Part shown: positions 7,501 to 15,114 of the stretch, piece after piece | Position numbering within the stretch: the stretch's first letter is position 1 | Layout of the letters: every line of letters begins with the position of its first letter | Assembly: GCA_046336655.1 (NCBI GenBank) | Contig: JBKDGH010000019.1 | Span: 1 to 21,961, forward strand | Origin: CANGTU01 sp046336655 | Lineage (GTDB): Bacteria; Bacteroidota; Bacteroidia; Flavobacteriales_D; Sanyastnellaceae | Length of the DNA: 21,961 nt | Direction: 5' to 3' | The notes under the pieces: generated by a model | Told to the model about the DNA's origin: nothing | The model's database searches: none | The model's input: the letters and a program-made list of their open reading frames with translations, nothing else | Position numbers and translations under genes: made by a program

Positions 7501-8286
7501 ATGACGCGCTACGTTATTGCACTGCTTTTCACCGCATTCTCCGGCTTCGTGACAGCCGGAAATCTCGTTCTGGAAGGTCGCTATCAGCAGCGCAATGTGT
7601 TTGTGATTAATCCTGTTTCTGACGACGGCCTTGGTTACTGCATCTACGAAGTCACTGTAAACGGATTAGTGACTTCCGACGAGGTGAATTCTCAGGCATT
7701 TGAAATTGACCTTACACTCTTCAACCTTAGAGAGGGTGACCCTGTTGTGGTCGTGCTCAAGCATAAAGACGGGTGCACTCCCCGTATTCTGAACCCCGGT
7801 GCGCTGGAACCGGCCCCCGCTTTTGAGTGCTCAAAAATTGAATGCAGTGCACAGGGGCTTCTGACCTGGGAAACCACCGGCGAGATGGGGAAACTACCCT
7901 TTGCCGTCCAGCAATTCAAATGGAATAAATGGGTGAATGTGGGCGAAGTTATGGGTAACGGAACGAATGGGAAAAACGCCTATAAGTTTCAGGTTAGCCT
8001 GACCAGCGGGTTGAACAAATTCCGCGTGTCTCAAAAGAGTTACGACGGCGAAATCAGAAAAAGCGGCATTGCAGAAGTAGTAAGCAATGCAGTGCCTGTG
8101 ACCTATAAATATGACAAGAAACTCAATGTGATTCAGTTCTCTGCAGAGAATGCCTATGAATTGTACAATTCCTTCGGACAGGTGGTCAAACGCGGTACAG
8201 GATCATCACTTGAGCTGGCTACACTGCCGAAAGGAGAATACTACCTCAGTTACGATAACAAAACTGAAAAGTTCATTCGCAAGTAA
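7501..8286 (+). CDS. Secreted protein with T9SS-like C-terminal tail, function unknown
   Basis: From the ATG at 7501 the protein has 261 residues. It starts with a clean signal peptide (MTRYVIALLFTAFSGFVTAG), which is why I prefer this start to the ATG at 7462, whose extra 13 residues precede the peptide. The body resembles a conserved uncharacterised Bacteroidota secreted protein: NLVLEGRYQQRN, GYCIYEVTVNG, a VVVVLKHKDGC segment and PFAVQQFKWNKWVNVGEV. The last 55 residues (YELYNSFGQVVKRG, LATLPKGEYYLSY, FIRK) have the beta-sandwich pattern of a type A T9SS sorting domain, so the protein is probably carried across the outer membrane and anchored or released. No enzymatic motif was recognised. 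A strong terminator follows at 8321-8343. Confidence 0.8.
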   Translation: MTRYVIALLFTAFSGFVTAGNLVLEGRYQQRNVFVINPVSDDGLGYCIYEVTVNGLVTSDEVNSQAFEIDLTLFNLREGDPVVVVLKHKDGCTPRILNPGALEPAPAFECSKIECSAQGLLTWETTGEMGKLPFAVQQFKWNKWVNVGEVMGNGTNGKNAYKFQVSLTSGLNKFRVSQKSYDGEIRKSGIAEVVSNAVPVTYKYDKKLNVIQFSAENAYELYNSFGQVVKRGTGSSLELATLPKGEYYLSYDNKTEKFIRK

Positions 8287-8320
8287 ATCAACCATAACCA
8301 ACCATCCGCTTACCATAGAG

Positions 8321-8343
8321 CCCCGGTTATTCCGGGGTTTTTT
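8321..8343 (+). terminator. Intrinsic terminator after the T9SS cargo gene
   Basis: CCCCGG (8321-8326), a five-base TTATT loop and CCGGGG (8332-8337) form a 6-bp GC-only stem followed directly by six T residues (8338-8343). It sits 35 bases after the stop at 8286. Its T tract overlaps the -33 element of the next promoter. Confidence 0.88.
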
Positions 8344-8371
8344 GTTCAACTGCCATTCGTGATTACCTTTC
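8341..8371 (+). promoter_or_regulatory. Promoter of the mltF-like gene (-33 TTTG, 19-base spacer, -7 TACCTTTC)
   Basis: TTTG at 8341-8344 and TACCTTTC at 8364-8371 are separated by 19 bases, the spacing known for Bacteroides sigma-ABfr promoters (TTTG, then TAnnTTTG). The -7 box has one mismatch at its last base. It ends 4 bases before the ATG at 8376, which predicts a leaderless mRNA. This is the only promoter in the window with both elements well placed. Confidence 0.6.
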
Positions 8372-8375
8372 GGAT

Positions 8376-9809
8376 ATGACTCTTCGCGTGCGCAGTGCCC
8401 TGTGGCTGATGATCACTTTGGTGATGATCTTTGGTGCACTCCTTTCATGCGACAACGGCCCCTTTCACCGCGAGCGAAAACTGCCCTCACCGGTTAAGTT
8501 CGACCTGGACTCCATAAGGGCTCGCGGTAAACTCATCCTGCTCACTGAAAACAGCGCCTCCACGTATTTTCTATATCGCGGCCAGGCAAGGGGGTTTGAC
8601 TATGAACTGGTCAAGGATTTTGCGCGCAGCCTGGGAGTGAAGCTCGAAGTACGATTACTCGATGACGTGGACAAGATGTTTGAATTACTCAATCGCGGAG
8701 AGGGCGATCTGATTGCATCGAATCTTACTATCACGCCTGAGCGCTCTGATATAGTGGAATTTTCTGATCCGCTGTACACTTCGCGCGAAGTGCTCGTGCA
8801 ACGCCTTAGTCCGCCCGACAGCGCCTCCTATCCCCACATCACGGATACCGCTCAGCTTCATCTCATTCCCATCTGGGTGCACAAATACTCTTCATTCTAT
8901 TCGCGTTTAAAATCCATGGAAATGCAATCCGGCATGCCATTCCACATTCATGAGGCGCCGGGACAAATCAGTACCGAAGACCTGATACGACTCACTGCTT
9001 CCGGAGAATTATCGGCTACCGTGACCGATGAAAACCTCGCGATTATTCAGAAGGAAGATTATCCCGAACTGGATATGAGTCTGGCCATTTCGGGTAACGA
9101 ACAAATCGCCTGGGCTGTGAGAAGCAACTCATACCAATTGCTCGAGACGCTGAATACGTGGCTGAAAAAAACTGCAGTATCGCGAAAGACTGCAAGTCTG
9201 TATGGCAAATACTTCGCCTCCGAACTGCGCACTGACTTCAGAGGTCCGTTCGTGCTCCCGAATCTTTCTGACAACCAGATCAGTGTGTATGACAGCCTTT
9301 TCAAAAAGTATTCTCCTCAAATCGGATGGGACTGGAAACTGCTGGCAGCTCTGGTGTATCAGGAATCGCGATTCAATCCGAATGCCGTCTCGTGGAGCGG
9401 AGCATTCGGACTGATGCAGATGATGCCTGAAACAGCTTCCAGGTTCGGATGTGAGAACGGTCAAACCGAAGAGCCAAACATCCGGGCCGGGGTGAAATAC
9501 ATCCAATACCTCGACAGGATGTGGAAGGATAAAGTCACGAATCCGGGCGAGCGACTCAAATTTGTATTGGCCAGCTATAACATTGGTCCGGGACATATCC
9601 TTGACGCGCGGCACATTGCCGGGCATATGGGGCTGATTGATACGATCTGGGACGGAAACGTAGCCGAAGCCCTGTTACTGAAAAGTCAGGAGAAATACTA
9701 CACCATGCCGGGAGTGAAGCACGGCTACTGCAATACCCGTGAACCCTATCACTTTGTCCGGAAAATCCTGGCAGTCTACGAACATTACAAGCAACACATC
9801 AGGGCATGA
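8376..9809 (+). CDS. mltF: Membrane-bound lytic murein transglycosylase F-like lipoprotein
   Basis: This 477-residue protein has an N-terminal hydrophobic segment ending in the lipobox LLSC (Cys25). It then has a periplasmic solute-binding domain of the SBP_bac_3 type (about 50-270, with RGFDYELVKDFARSLGVKL and SDIVEFSDPLY) and a C-terminal SLT lysozyme-like domain (about 305-450). The catalytic glutamate is Glu330 in VYQESRFNPNAVSWSGAFGL, followed by MQMMPETASRFG and SYNIGPGHILDA. MltF enzymes cleave the glycan strand between MurNAc and GlcNAc, leaving 1,6-anhydroMurNAc, and the SBP-like domain acts as a muropeptide-sensing regulator. Length is normal. The stop overlaps the start of the next lipoprotein gene (ATGA), so they are translated as a pair. 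Confidence 0.9.
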   Translation: MTLRVRSALWLMITLVMIFGALLSCDNGPFHRERKLPSPVKFDLDSIRARGKLILLTENSASTYFLYRGQARGFDYELVKDFARSLGVKLEVRLLDDVDKMFELLNRGEGDLIASNLTITPERSDIVEFSDPLYTSREVLVQRLSPPDSASYPHITDTAQLHLIPIWVHKYSSFYSRLKSMEMQSGMPFHIHEAPGQISTEDLIRLTASGELSATVTDENLAIIQKEDYPELDMSLAISGNEQIAWAVRSNSYQLLETLNTWLKKTAVSRKTASLYGKYFASELRTDFRGPFVLPNLSDNQISVYDSLFKKYSPQIGWDWKLLAALVYQESRFNPNAVSWSGAFGLMQMMPETASRFGCENGQTEEPNIRAGVKYIQYLDRMWKDKVTNPGERLKFVLASYNIGPGHILDARHIAGHMGLIDTIWDGNVAEALLLKSQEKYYTMPGVKHGYCNTREPYHFVRKILAVYEHYKQHIRA

Positions 9810-10471
9810 CCAGCCGCAAAGAACCTCTACGGGTAATTTTAATGGTGATTGTGCTGGTCATCCTGGCGCCGTCATGCCGCAAAAAAGATCCTGTATATAT
9901 CCTCGAAGGACAGGTTCGATCGCATGCCACCGGTCAAGCACTTTCCGGCGTGACAGTATCCGTGGAACAGCGCACTGTTGGTGGCAATGTGTTCAGCGGG
10001 GCATTCACTCAGGCAGCCTCCGGCAGCACCATATCCGACGGCACATACCGGCTTGAGTGGCCGCGCGAACAACTCGCCGAAGTGCAATTGCTCGCAGCCA
10101 AAGCATCGTATATCCCGGCCACCATTACGCTGGATCCGGAAGATTTTCTGCCCGACGAGGTGGTGTACCAGAATGTGCGTCTGCAGCCGGAAGCATTTGT
10201 CGAAGTCACCCTCACGAATACCGGAGAAGCCGCCGTTGAGGACCTGATCCGATTCCGGTTCACCCAGGCCAGCTTTGACTGCGCATGCTGCAACGGCGAC
10301 TGGAAGGAAATATGGGGAGCAGATGCAGACACCACGTTCTCATGCAGAATTTACGGCGACATCTGGCTGAAGTACTGGGCTGAAATCACCGCCGAATCCG
10401 GAAACCTGCTCATTATTGACAGCCTGTGGTGCCCTGCTTTCGTAAGCACTCCGCTCGTTATCGAATACTGA
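9806..10471 (+). CDS. Lipoprotein with carboxypeptidase-regulatory-like domain, function unknown
   Basis: This 221-residue lipoprotein has the lipobox LAPSC (Cys24) followed by RKKDP. Residues about 33-120 (LEGQVRSHATGQALSGVTVSVEQ, then a DGTYRLEW turn) have the wording of a CarboxypepD_reg-like beta-sandwich, common in Bacteroidota surface lipoproteins. The second half is unrecognised and holds five cysteines, including a compact Cys-Ala-Cys-Cys motif in FDCACCNGDW (159-162), which could form disulfides or bind metal. The ATG overlaps the stop of the MltF-like gene by four bases, so expression should be coupled. Its job may be linked to the transglycosylase, but this rests on context alone. 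Confidence 0.75.
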   Translation: MTSRKEPLRVILMVIVLVILAPSCRKKDPVYILEGQVRSHATGQALSGVTVSVEQRTVGGNVFSGAFTQAASGSTISDGTYRLEWPREQLAEVQLLAAKASYIPATITLDPEDFLPDEVVYQNVRLQPEAFVEVTLTNTGEAAVEDLIRFRFTQASFDCACCNGDWKEIWGADADTTFSCRIYGDIWLKYWAEITAESGNLLIIDSLWCPAFVSTPLVIEY

Positions 10472-10500
10472 ATCCGATATAGGTTCAACCCCGTTTTCAA

Positions 10501-10508
10501 TACCTTTA
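10501..10508 (+). promoter_or_regulatory. Possible -7 box for the deiminase gene
   Basis: TACCTTTA is one mismatch from TAnnTTTG and ends 6 bases before the ATG at 10515, predicting a leaderless transcript. No -33 TTG is seen. It lies in the 43-base gap after the lipoprotein gene. Confidence 0.4.
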
Positions 10509-10514
10509 CCTCCT

Positions 10515-12314
10515 ATGAAGCCACTTTTCATCAGTTTGCTCCTGGTTTGCACATGCACCACGATGAATGCGCAGCTATTGCCGCTACCTAAAGGATTTAC
10601 TCCTGAAGAAAAAGCACAACTTGAACGCGGGGATTTTCAGATTTCCACACCGGAAAGAGGCATTGCCTCTCCCCCACCCTTTGAATCCATCCGCGGCATG
10701 GCGGAATGGGAAGAAATTCAGGCGCTCACCATTGCGTGGACCAGCTACCCCGGCATTCTCAAGCAAATCGTTGCCGCTGCGAAAGACCAATGCGAAGTCA
10801 TCATTCTTTCCGAAAATCCTTCTCAGACCGAAACGTACCTGCTCGGCGCACAAGGAGCCCCTGCATTGCCCGACCTCAACAACGTCACCATTCTGGAGGC
10901 GGCTTATAACTCAATCTGGATGCGTGACTATGCCGGAAATCCCGCTTACGCAAACGAGGTAGATGATCTTTTTATGGTAGACTGGATTTACAACAGGCCC
11001 AACCGTCCGGACGATGATGCATCCCCACAGGTTATTGCCGATTACCTCGGGCTGGATCTGTACACTATGACAGAAGCACCAACAGACCTGGTGAACACAG
11101 GTGGTAACTGGATGACAGATGGCTTCGGCACTGCATTCGCATCTGAACTCATTCTCGAAGAAAATGAACCGGGCAACCCTTACGGAGTGACTCCGAAAAC
11201 GAATGAGGAAATCGATCAGATCGTGCAGGACTTTCTCGGGGTGCACACGTACATCAAGATGACAGCACTCGAATACGACAATATCAATCACATCGATATG
11301 CACATGAAGCTGCTTGATGAGCAGACTATTCTCATAGGCGAGTATCCCGAAGGTATTGCTGACGGACCGCAGATCAACGCCAATATCGAGTATGTGCTGT
11401 CAAACTACCAGACAAAATGGGGTACGCCGTTCCAAATTGTACGCATCCCCATGCCCGATAGTCCGAGCGGACTATGGCCTTCTTCCGATCCTGCCTCATT
11501 CTACCGCACGTATACCAACTCGGTATTCGTCAACAATAAAATTATTCTTCCCACCTACCGAGAGGAATACGACACCACTGCCATCCGCATTTATCAGGAA
11601 ACGATGCCAGGCTATGAAATCATTCCAATTGACTGTGATAACTCTGCGGAAACCATCATCGCCGCGAGTGGTGCCATTCACTGCATTACTCACTCCGTGG
11701 GCGTGCAAGGACCACTGCTGATTTCGCACCTTCCGCTGAGCGACACCGAAGATGACATCAATCCATATGAAGTAGTCGCCTATATGAATCACCGGGACGG
11801 CATTTCCAACGCATCCCTTTTCTGGAAAACGTCACTCACAGGAGAATACGCTGAAGTTGCCATGGCCGAAGCCGGTGAAGGAAACTGGTCAGGACTTATA
11901 CCCGCTCAACCCGTTGGTACGACGATATACTATTACGTCCGCGGCGAAGCCACCACTGGCAAAGTGCAGGTTCGTCCGATGCCTGCACCTGATGGTTATT
12001 GGTCATTCAGCATACTGGACGACACGGTTGGAGTAGGAATTGCAGCACAGAATGATGATTCAGTTTTTGGAAACATCTTCCCAAATCCTGCCGGAGCTAT
12101 TACCTGCATTCCGCTTATCCTGGGCAGGGCTACAGAAGGTCAACTGGAAATGCTCGATATGACCGGCAGGCAAGTGCATGTAGTCCGCACCGGCACATTT
12201 CCTCCAGGTGAATCAAGGTATTTTTTCGATGCCTCTCTGTTTGCCTCAGGTGTCTATCAGGTGGTATTCCGCACGGCTGATGGCGCAGCTGCGCAGCCTG
12301 TGATGATTCGCTAG
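10515..12314 (+). CDS. Secreted agmatine deiminase/peptidylarginine deiminase (PPAD)-family enzyme with T9SS tail
   Basis: This 599-residue protein has a signal peptide (about 1-19, ending TTMNAQ), a PAD_porph/agmatine deiminase domain (about 55-410), an Ig-like region (about 420-505) and a T9SS type A sorting domain (about 518-599, with NIFPNPAG and FASGVYQVVF). The guanidino-group hydrolase residues are recognisable: Asp138 in WMRDY, His259 and Asp261 in NHIDMHMK, Asn335 in TYTNSVFVNN, and Cys390 in GAIHCITHSVG. They parallel Asp130, His236, Asp238, Asn297 and Cys351 of the Porphyromonas gingivalis enzyme PPAD. NTGGNWMTDGFG is also typical. Domain order and export route match PPAD rather than cytoplasmic agmatine deiminases. 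The substrate may be free agmatine, arginine or peptidyl-arginine and is not decided by sequence alone. olsF follows after 29 bases. Confidence 0.87.
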   Translation: MKPLFISLLLVCTCTTMNAQLLPLPKGFTPEEKAQLERGDFQISTPERGIASPPPFESIRGMAEWEEIQALTIAWTSYPGILKQIVAAAKDQCEVIILSENPSQTETYLLGAQGAPALPDLNNVTILEAAYNSIWMRDYAGNPAYANEVDDLFMVDWIYNRPNRPDDDASPQVIADYLGLDLYTMTEAPTDLVNTGGNWMTDGFGTAFASELILEENEPGNPYGVTPKTNEEIDQIVQDFLGVHTYIKMTALEYDNINHIDMHMKLLDEQTILIGEYPEGIADGPQINANIEYVLSNYQTKWGTPFQIVRIPMPDSPSGLWPSSDPASFYRTYTNSVFVNNKIILPTYREEYDTTAIRIYQETMPGYEIIPIDCDNSAETIIAASGAIHCITHSVGVQGPLLISHLPLSDTEDDINPYEVVAYMNHRDGISNASLFWKTSLTGEYAEVAMAEAGEGNWSGLIPAQPVGTTIYYYVRGEATTGKVQVRPMPAPDGYWSFSILDDTVGVGIAAQNDDSVFGNIFPNPAGAITCIPLILGRATEGQLEMLDMTGRQVHVVRTGTFPPGESRYFFDASLFASGVYQVVFRTADGAAAQPVMIR

Positions 12315-12343
12315 ACGTTGCATTCCGACCAAATCCTCATCCC

Positions 12344-14098
12344 TTGAAAAAGCTGATACCAGAAGAAGCCTTGGCATCAGCCACGCGCTTGACGCGGGAT
12401 AATCCCATTATTCCGCTGCTGAGCAGGGTTGCGCGAATTGACAAGGTCAATGACCTCTATGACGAGATCTGCGAAGTACCGGGTGTGGCGTCAATTGACC
12501 GTCTCTTCCAGATACTTCAGCTGGAATGCCATTGCAGCCAGTCAGACCTCGACAACATTCCGAAGGAAGGTCCTTTCGTGGTTGTAGCCAATCACCCGTA
12601 CGGCGCCATCGATGGCCTGGCCCTCATCCATGCCTTTGCGAAAGCCCGTCCGGACTTTAAAATCATGGCGAATTTTCTGCTGCAGAATGTAGAGCCGATC
12701 CGCGATTTCATTCTCGCGGTGAATCCGTTTGAAGAACGAAAGAGTGCGTTCAGTAATATCAGTGGGCTGAAAGCGGCCATTGCCCACCTGGAGTCAGGAA
12801 AACCGCTCGGATTGTTTCCTGCAGGTGAAGTTTCAACCTTTCAGGGAGACCTGAAGACTATTGCTGACCGCAAGTGGCAGAACAGCGCAATGAAGATTGT
12901 GCGCAATGCCGGCGTGCCCATTATACCCGTGTATTTTGACGGGGGTAACTCCTACGCCTTCCATTTGATGGGCCTTATCCATCCGAACCTCCGCACTCTT
13001 GCTCTTCCGTCGGAGTTACTGAACAAGAAAGGACACAGCTTTCGCATGCGCATCGGTAAGCCCATTACGCAAAAAGAAACCAGCGCCTTCTCCACCATCG
13101 ATCAGTTCGGTCGCTATCTGCGCGCCAAGACATACGCGCTTGGCAGCAGCCTCGAGATTAAGCGGGATTACTTCAGATTGTTTCGCTTTCCGGTCAGGCA
13201 GGCAGCACTGATTCCTGCGGCAAATCAGGGCGTAATCGAAAAGGAAATTGCATCCATCGCTGATTTGCGCACGCTGTCATACGACAACTTCGAATGCTAT
13301 GTGGCATCCAGTAACCGCATCCCGAATATCCTCACCGAGATCGGACGATTGCGCGAGGTGACATTCCGCGAGGTGGGTGAAGGCACAAACAAGAGCATTG
13401 ACCTGGATGAGTATGATTTGTACTACAACCACCTGATACTATGGGATGCAGAACAGAAGCGCATTGCAGGAGCATACCGCGTGGGTGACGGCAGACAGAT
13501 CATGCAGCAATACGGCACCAAAGGCTTTTACACTTCAAGCCTCTTCCGGATGGGCAAGCAGATGCGACCAATCCTCAGTCAGTCGATTGAACTCGGCCGG
13601 TCGTTCATCGTCAAGGATTATCAAAAACACCGTCTGAGTCTTTTTTTGCTCTGGAAAGGCATTCTGTTCTACCTCCTCGGTAACGCACAATTCAGATATA
13701 TCATCGGTCCGGTGAGCATCAGCAATTCTTACCAGGAAGTGTCCAAGGAACTGATCATACAGTTTATCCGCAGACACTACTTCGACGAAGAACTTGCACA
13801 ACATGTGGAGCCGCGCAATGCCTTCCGTCCGAAGATCAGAAATGTGGATACCGATGTGCTTATTGCCGCTTCTCAAAGTGATCTGAAGAAGATGGACAAA
13901 ATCATCAGTGACATTGAGCCATCCAGCTTCACCATGCCGGTGCTTCTGAAAAAATACCTTCAGCAAAATGCGCGGATTCTGGCGTTTAATTCCGACCCGC
14001 AGTTCAATAACGCGCTGGACGGACTTATGCTCCTGGATCTCCATAACCTGCCACCGGATACCGTTGAAACCCTCAAGCGGGAAATGGTGGCTTCCTGA
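12344..14098 (+). CDS. olsF: OlsF-like bifunctional acyltransferase for aminolipid synthesis
   Basis: This 584-residue cytoplasmic or membrane-peripheral protein joins two acyltransferase domains. The first (about 60-270) is PlsC/OlsA-like, with the site NHPYGAIDG (His84, Asp90), which is an H-x5-D spacing rather than the usual H-x4-D. It also has the substrate motif GLFPAGEVSTF. The second (about 290-540) is an OlsB/GNAT-like N-acyltransferase (REVTFREVGEGTNKSIDLDEYD, YTSSLFRMGKQMRPILSQSIELGRSF, IIGPVSISN). The same order is known for OlsF of Serratia and Flavobacterium, which makes ornithine lipids. In Bacteroidota related enzymes make glycine or other lipoamino acids. The start is a TTG 29 bases after the deiminase stop. 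The Ntn hydrolase follows after 12 bases, so the three probably share an mRNA. The amino acid acceptor is unknown. Confidence 0.85.
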   Translation: MKKLIPEEALASATRLTRDNPIIPLLSRVARIDKVNDLYDEICEVPGVASIDRLFQILQLECHCSQSDLDNIPKEGPFVVVANHPYGAIDGLALIHAFAKARPDFKIMANFLLQNVEPIRDFILAVNPFEERKSAFSNISGLKAAIAHLESGKPLGLFPAGEVSTFQGDLKTIADRKWQNSAMKIVRNAGVPIIPVYFDGGNSYAFHLMGLIHPNLRTLALPSELLNKKGHSFRMRIGKPITQKETSAFSTIDQFGRYLRAKTYALGSSLEIKRDYFRLFRFPVRQAALIPAANQGVIEKEIASIADLRTLSYDNFECYVASSNRIPNILTEIGRLREVTFREVGEGTNKSIDLDEYDLYYNHLILWDAEQKRIAGAYRVGDGRQIMQQYGTKGFYTSSLFRMGKQMRPILSQSIELGRSFIVKDYQKHRLSLFLLWKGILFYLLGNAQFRYIIGPVSISNSYQEVSKELIIQFIRRHYFDEELAQHVEPRNAFRPKIRNVDTDVLIAASQSDLKKMDKIISDIEPSSFTMPVLLKKYLQQNARILAFNSDPQFNNALDGLMLLDLHNLPPDTVETLKREMVAS

Positions 14099-14110
14099 TT
14101 TCCAACGAAT

Positions 14111-15109
14111 ATGACTGACCGTAGGCACTTCCTCAAAATCGCAGGTCTCGCAGGAGCGGGGACATTGCTGCACGCGTGTGCGCCAACCGCTGACCCTAAA
14201 AAAGGCCAGGTAAATCCACCTGCAGAGCCCTACCACGGCGGACTGGCAATCTCCACCTGGGATGCCGGCATTGCAGCGAATGAAGGTGCTTTTCGCGCAC
14301 TTGAGGCCGGAGGCAAAGCAGTGGATATGGCTGAAGCCGGGGTGATGGTCACTGAAGCCGACCGGAGCAATCTTTCCGTTGGACTCAGCGGCCTTCCTGA
14401 CAGAGAAGGAATAACCACACTCGATGCGTGCATCATGGACCATACCGGCCGCGCAGGCTCGGTCTGTTTTCTCGAAGGCATTGATCACCCTGTGCACGTG
14501 GCACGCCTGGTAATGGAAAAAACACCGCACGTGATGCTGGTCGGTGAAGGTGCACAGCAATTTGCGCTTTCAGAGGGCATTCCGGTGAGCACTTACGTCA
14601 ATCCTGAAGCCCATAAGGCGTGGCAGGAATGGCTGAAGACCAGTGAATACAAGCCGGTAGTCAACATTGAGAACCACGACACCATTGGATTGATTGCGAT
14701 GGACAGGGACGGCGATCTGGCCGGATCATGCACCACCAGCGGACTGGCCTACAAGATGCGTGGCCGCGTGGGTGACAGTCCGATCATCGGCTCCGGGCTC
14801 TATGTCGACAATGAAGTCGGGGCTGCAACCGGCACCGGTTTAGGAGAAACAGTACTCCGCAGTTGCTCCGCGTTTTTGATTGTGGAACTTATGCGGCAAG
14901 GTGCTCATCCGCAGGAGGCCTGTGAAGAAGCAATCCGGCGCGTGATGAAAATCAACCGGTTTATGACCGAAGAATTTCAGGTTGGCCTTTTGGCGGTGAA
15001 TAAAGCAGGTGAAACGGGAGCATATGCCATAAGGCCTGGATTTACCTACGCATTGAAAAAAGACGGCAAGAACGAAGTACACAAAGCCACATCCGAAATT
15101 AATGGATAG
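14111..15109 (+). CDS. Tat-exported N4-(beta-N-acetylglucosaminyl)-L-asparaginase / isoaspartyl peptidase family
   Basis: This is a 332-residue Ntn hydrolase of the glycosylasparaginase family. The N-terminus carries a twin-arginine signal (DRRHFLK) and a possible lipidation cysteine (Cys23, LLHAC), so the protein is exported folded to the periplasm. The precursor is autocleaved before the nucleophile Thr191 in NHDTIGLIAMDRDGDLAG. SCTTSGLAYKMRGRVGDSPI and the GTGLGE loop complete the active site. The alpha-chain motif WDAGIAANEGAFRALEAGG is also present. Glycosylasparaginases cut the GlcNAc-Asn bond of N-glycopeptides. The bacterial homologues also act on asparagine or isoaspartyl peptides. 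It lies 12 bases after olsF. The stop is 5 bases from the convergent pseudo-receiver gene. Confidence 0.9.
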   Translation: MTDRRHFLKIAGLAGAGTLLHACAPTADPKKGQVNPPAEPYHGGLAISTWDAGIAANEGAFRALEAGGKAVDMAEAGVMVTEADRSNLSVGLSGLPDREGITTLDACIMDHTGRAGSVCFLEGIDHPVHVARLVMEKTPHVMLVGEGAQQFALSEGIPVSTYVNPEAHKAWQEWLKTSEYKPVVNIENHDTIGLIAMDRDGDLAGSCTTSGLAYKMRGRVGDSPIIGSGLYVDNEVGAATGTGLGETVLRSCSAFLIVELMRQGAHPQEACEEAIRRVMKINRFMTEEFQVGLLAVNKAGETGAYAIRPGFTYALKKDGKNEVHKATSEING

Positions 15110-15114
15110 TGAGC

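Noticed and set aside
9129..9626. 165-codon minus-strand open frame opposite the MltF-like gene
   Set aside because: It is antisense to the catalytic SLT domain and lacks signal, domain or promoter.
10567..10962. 131-codon frame inside the deiminase gene in another plus frame
   Set aside because: The overlapping frame carries the signal peptide and the WMRDY active-site motif. This one has no family resemblance.
13535..14560. Long minus-strand open frame (341 codons) across the end of olsF and the start of the Ntn hydrolase gene
   Set aside because: It spans two plus-strand genes with clear catalytic motifs, has no promoter, and its translation resembles no protein family.
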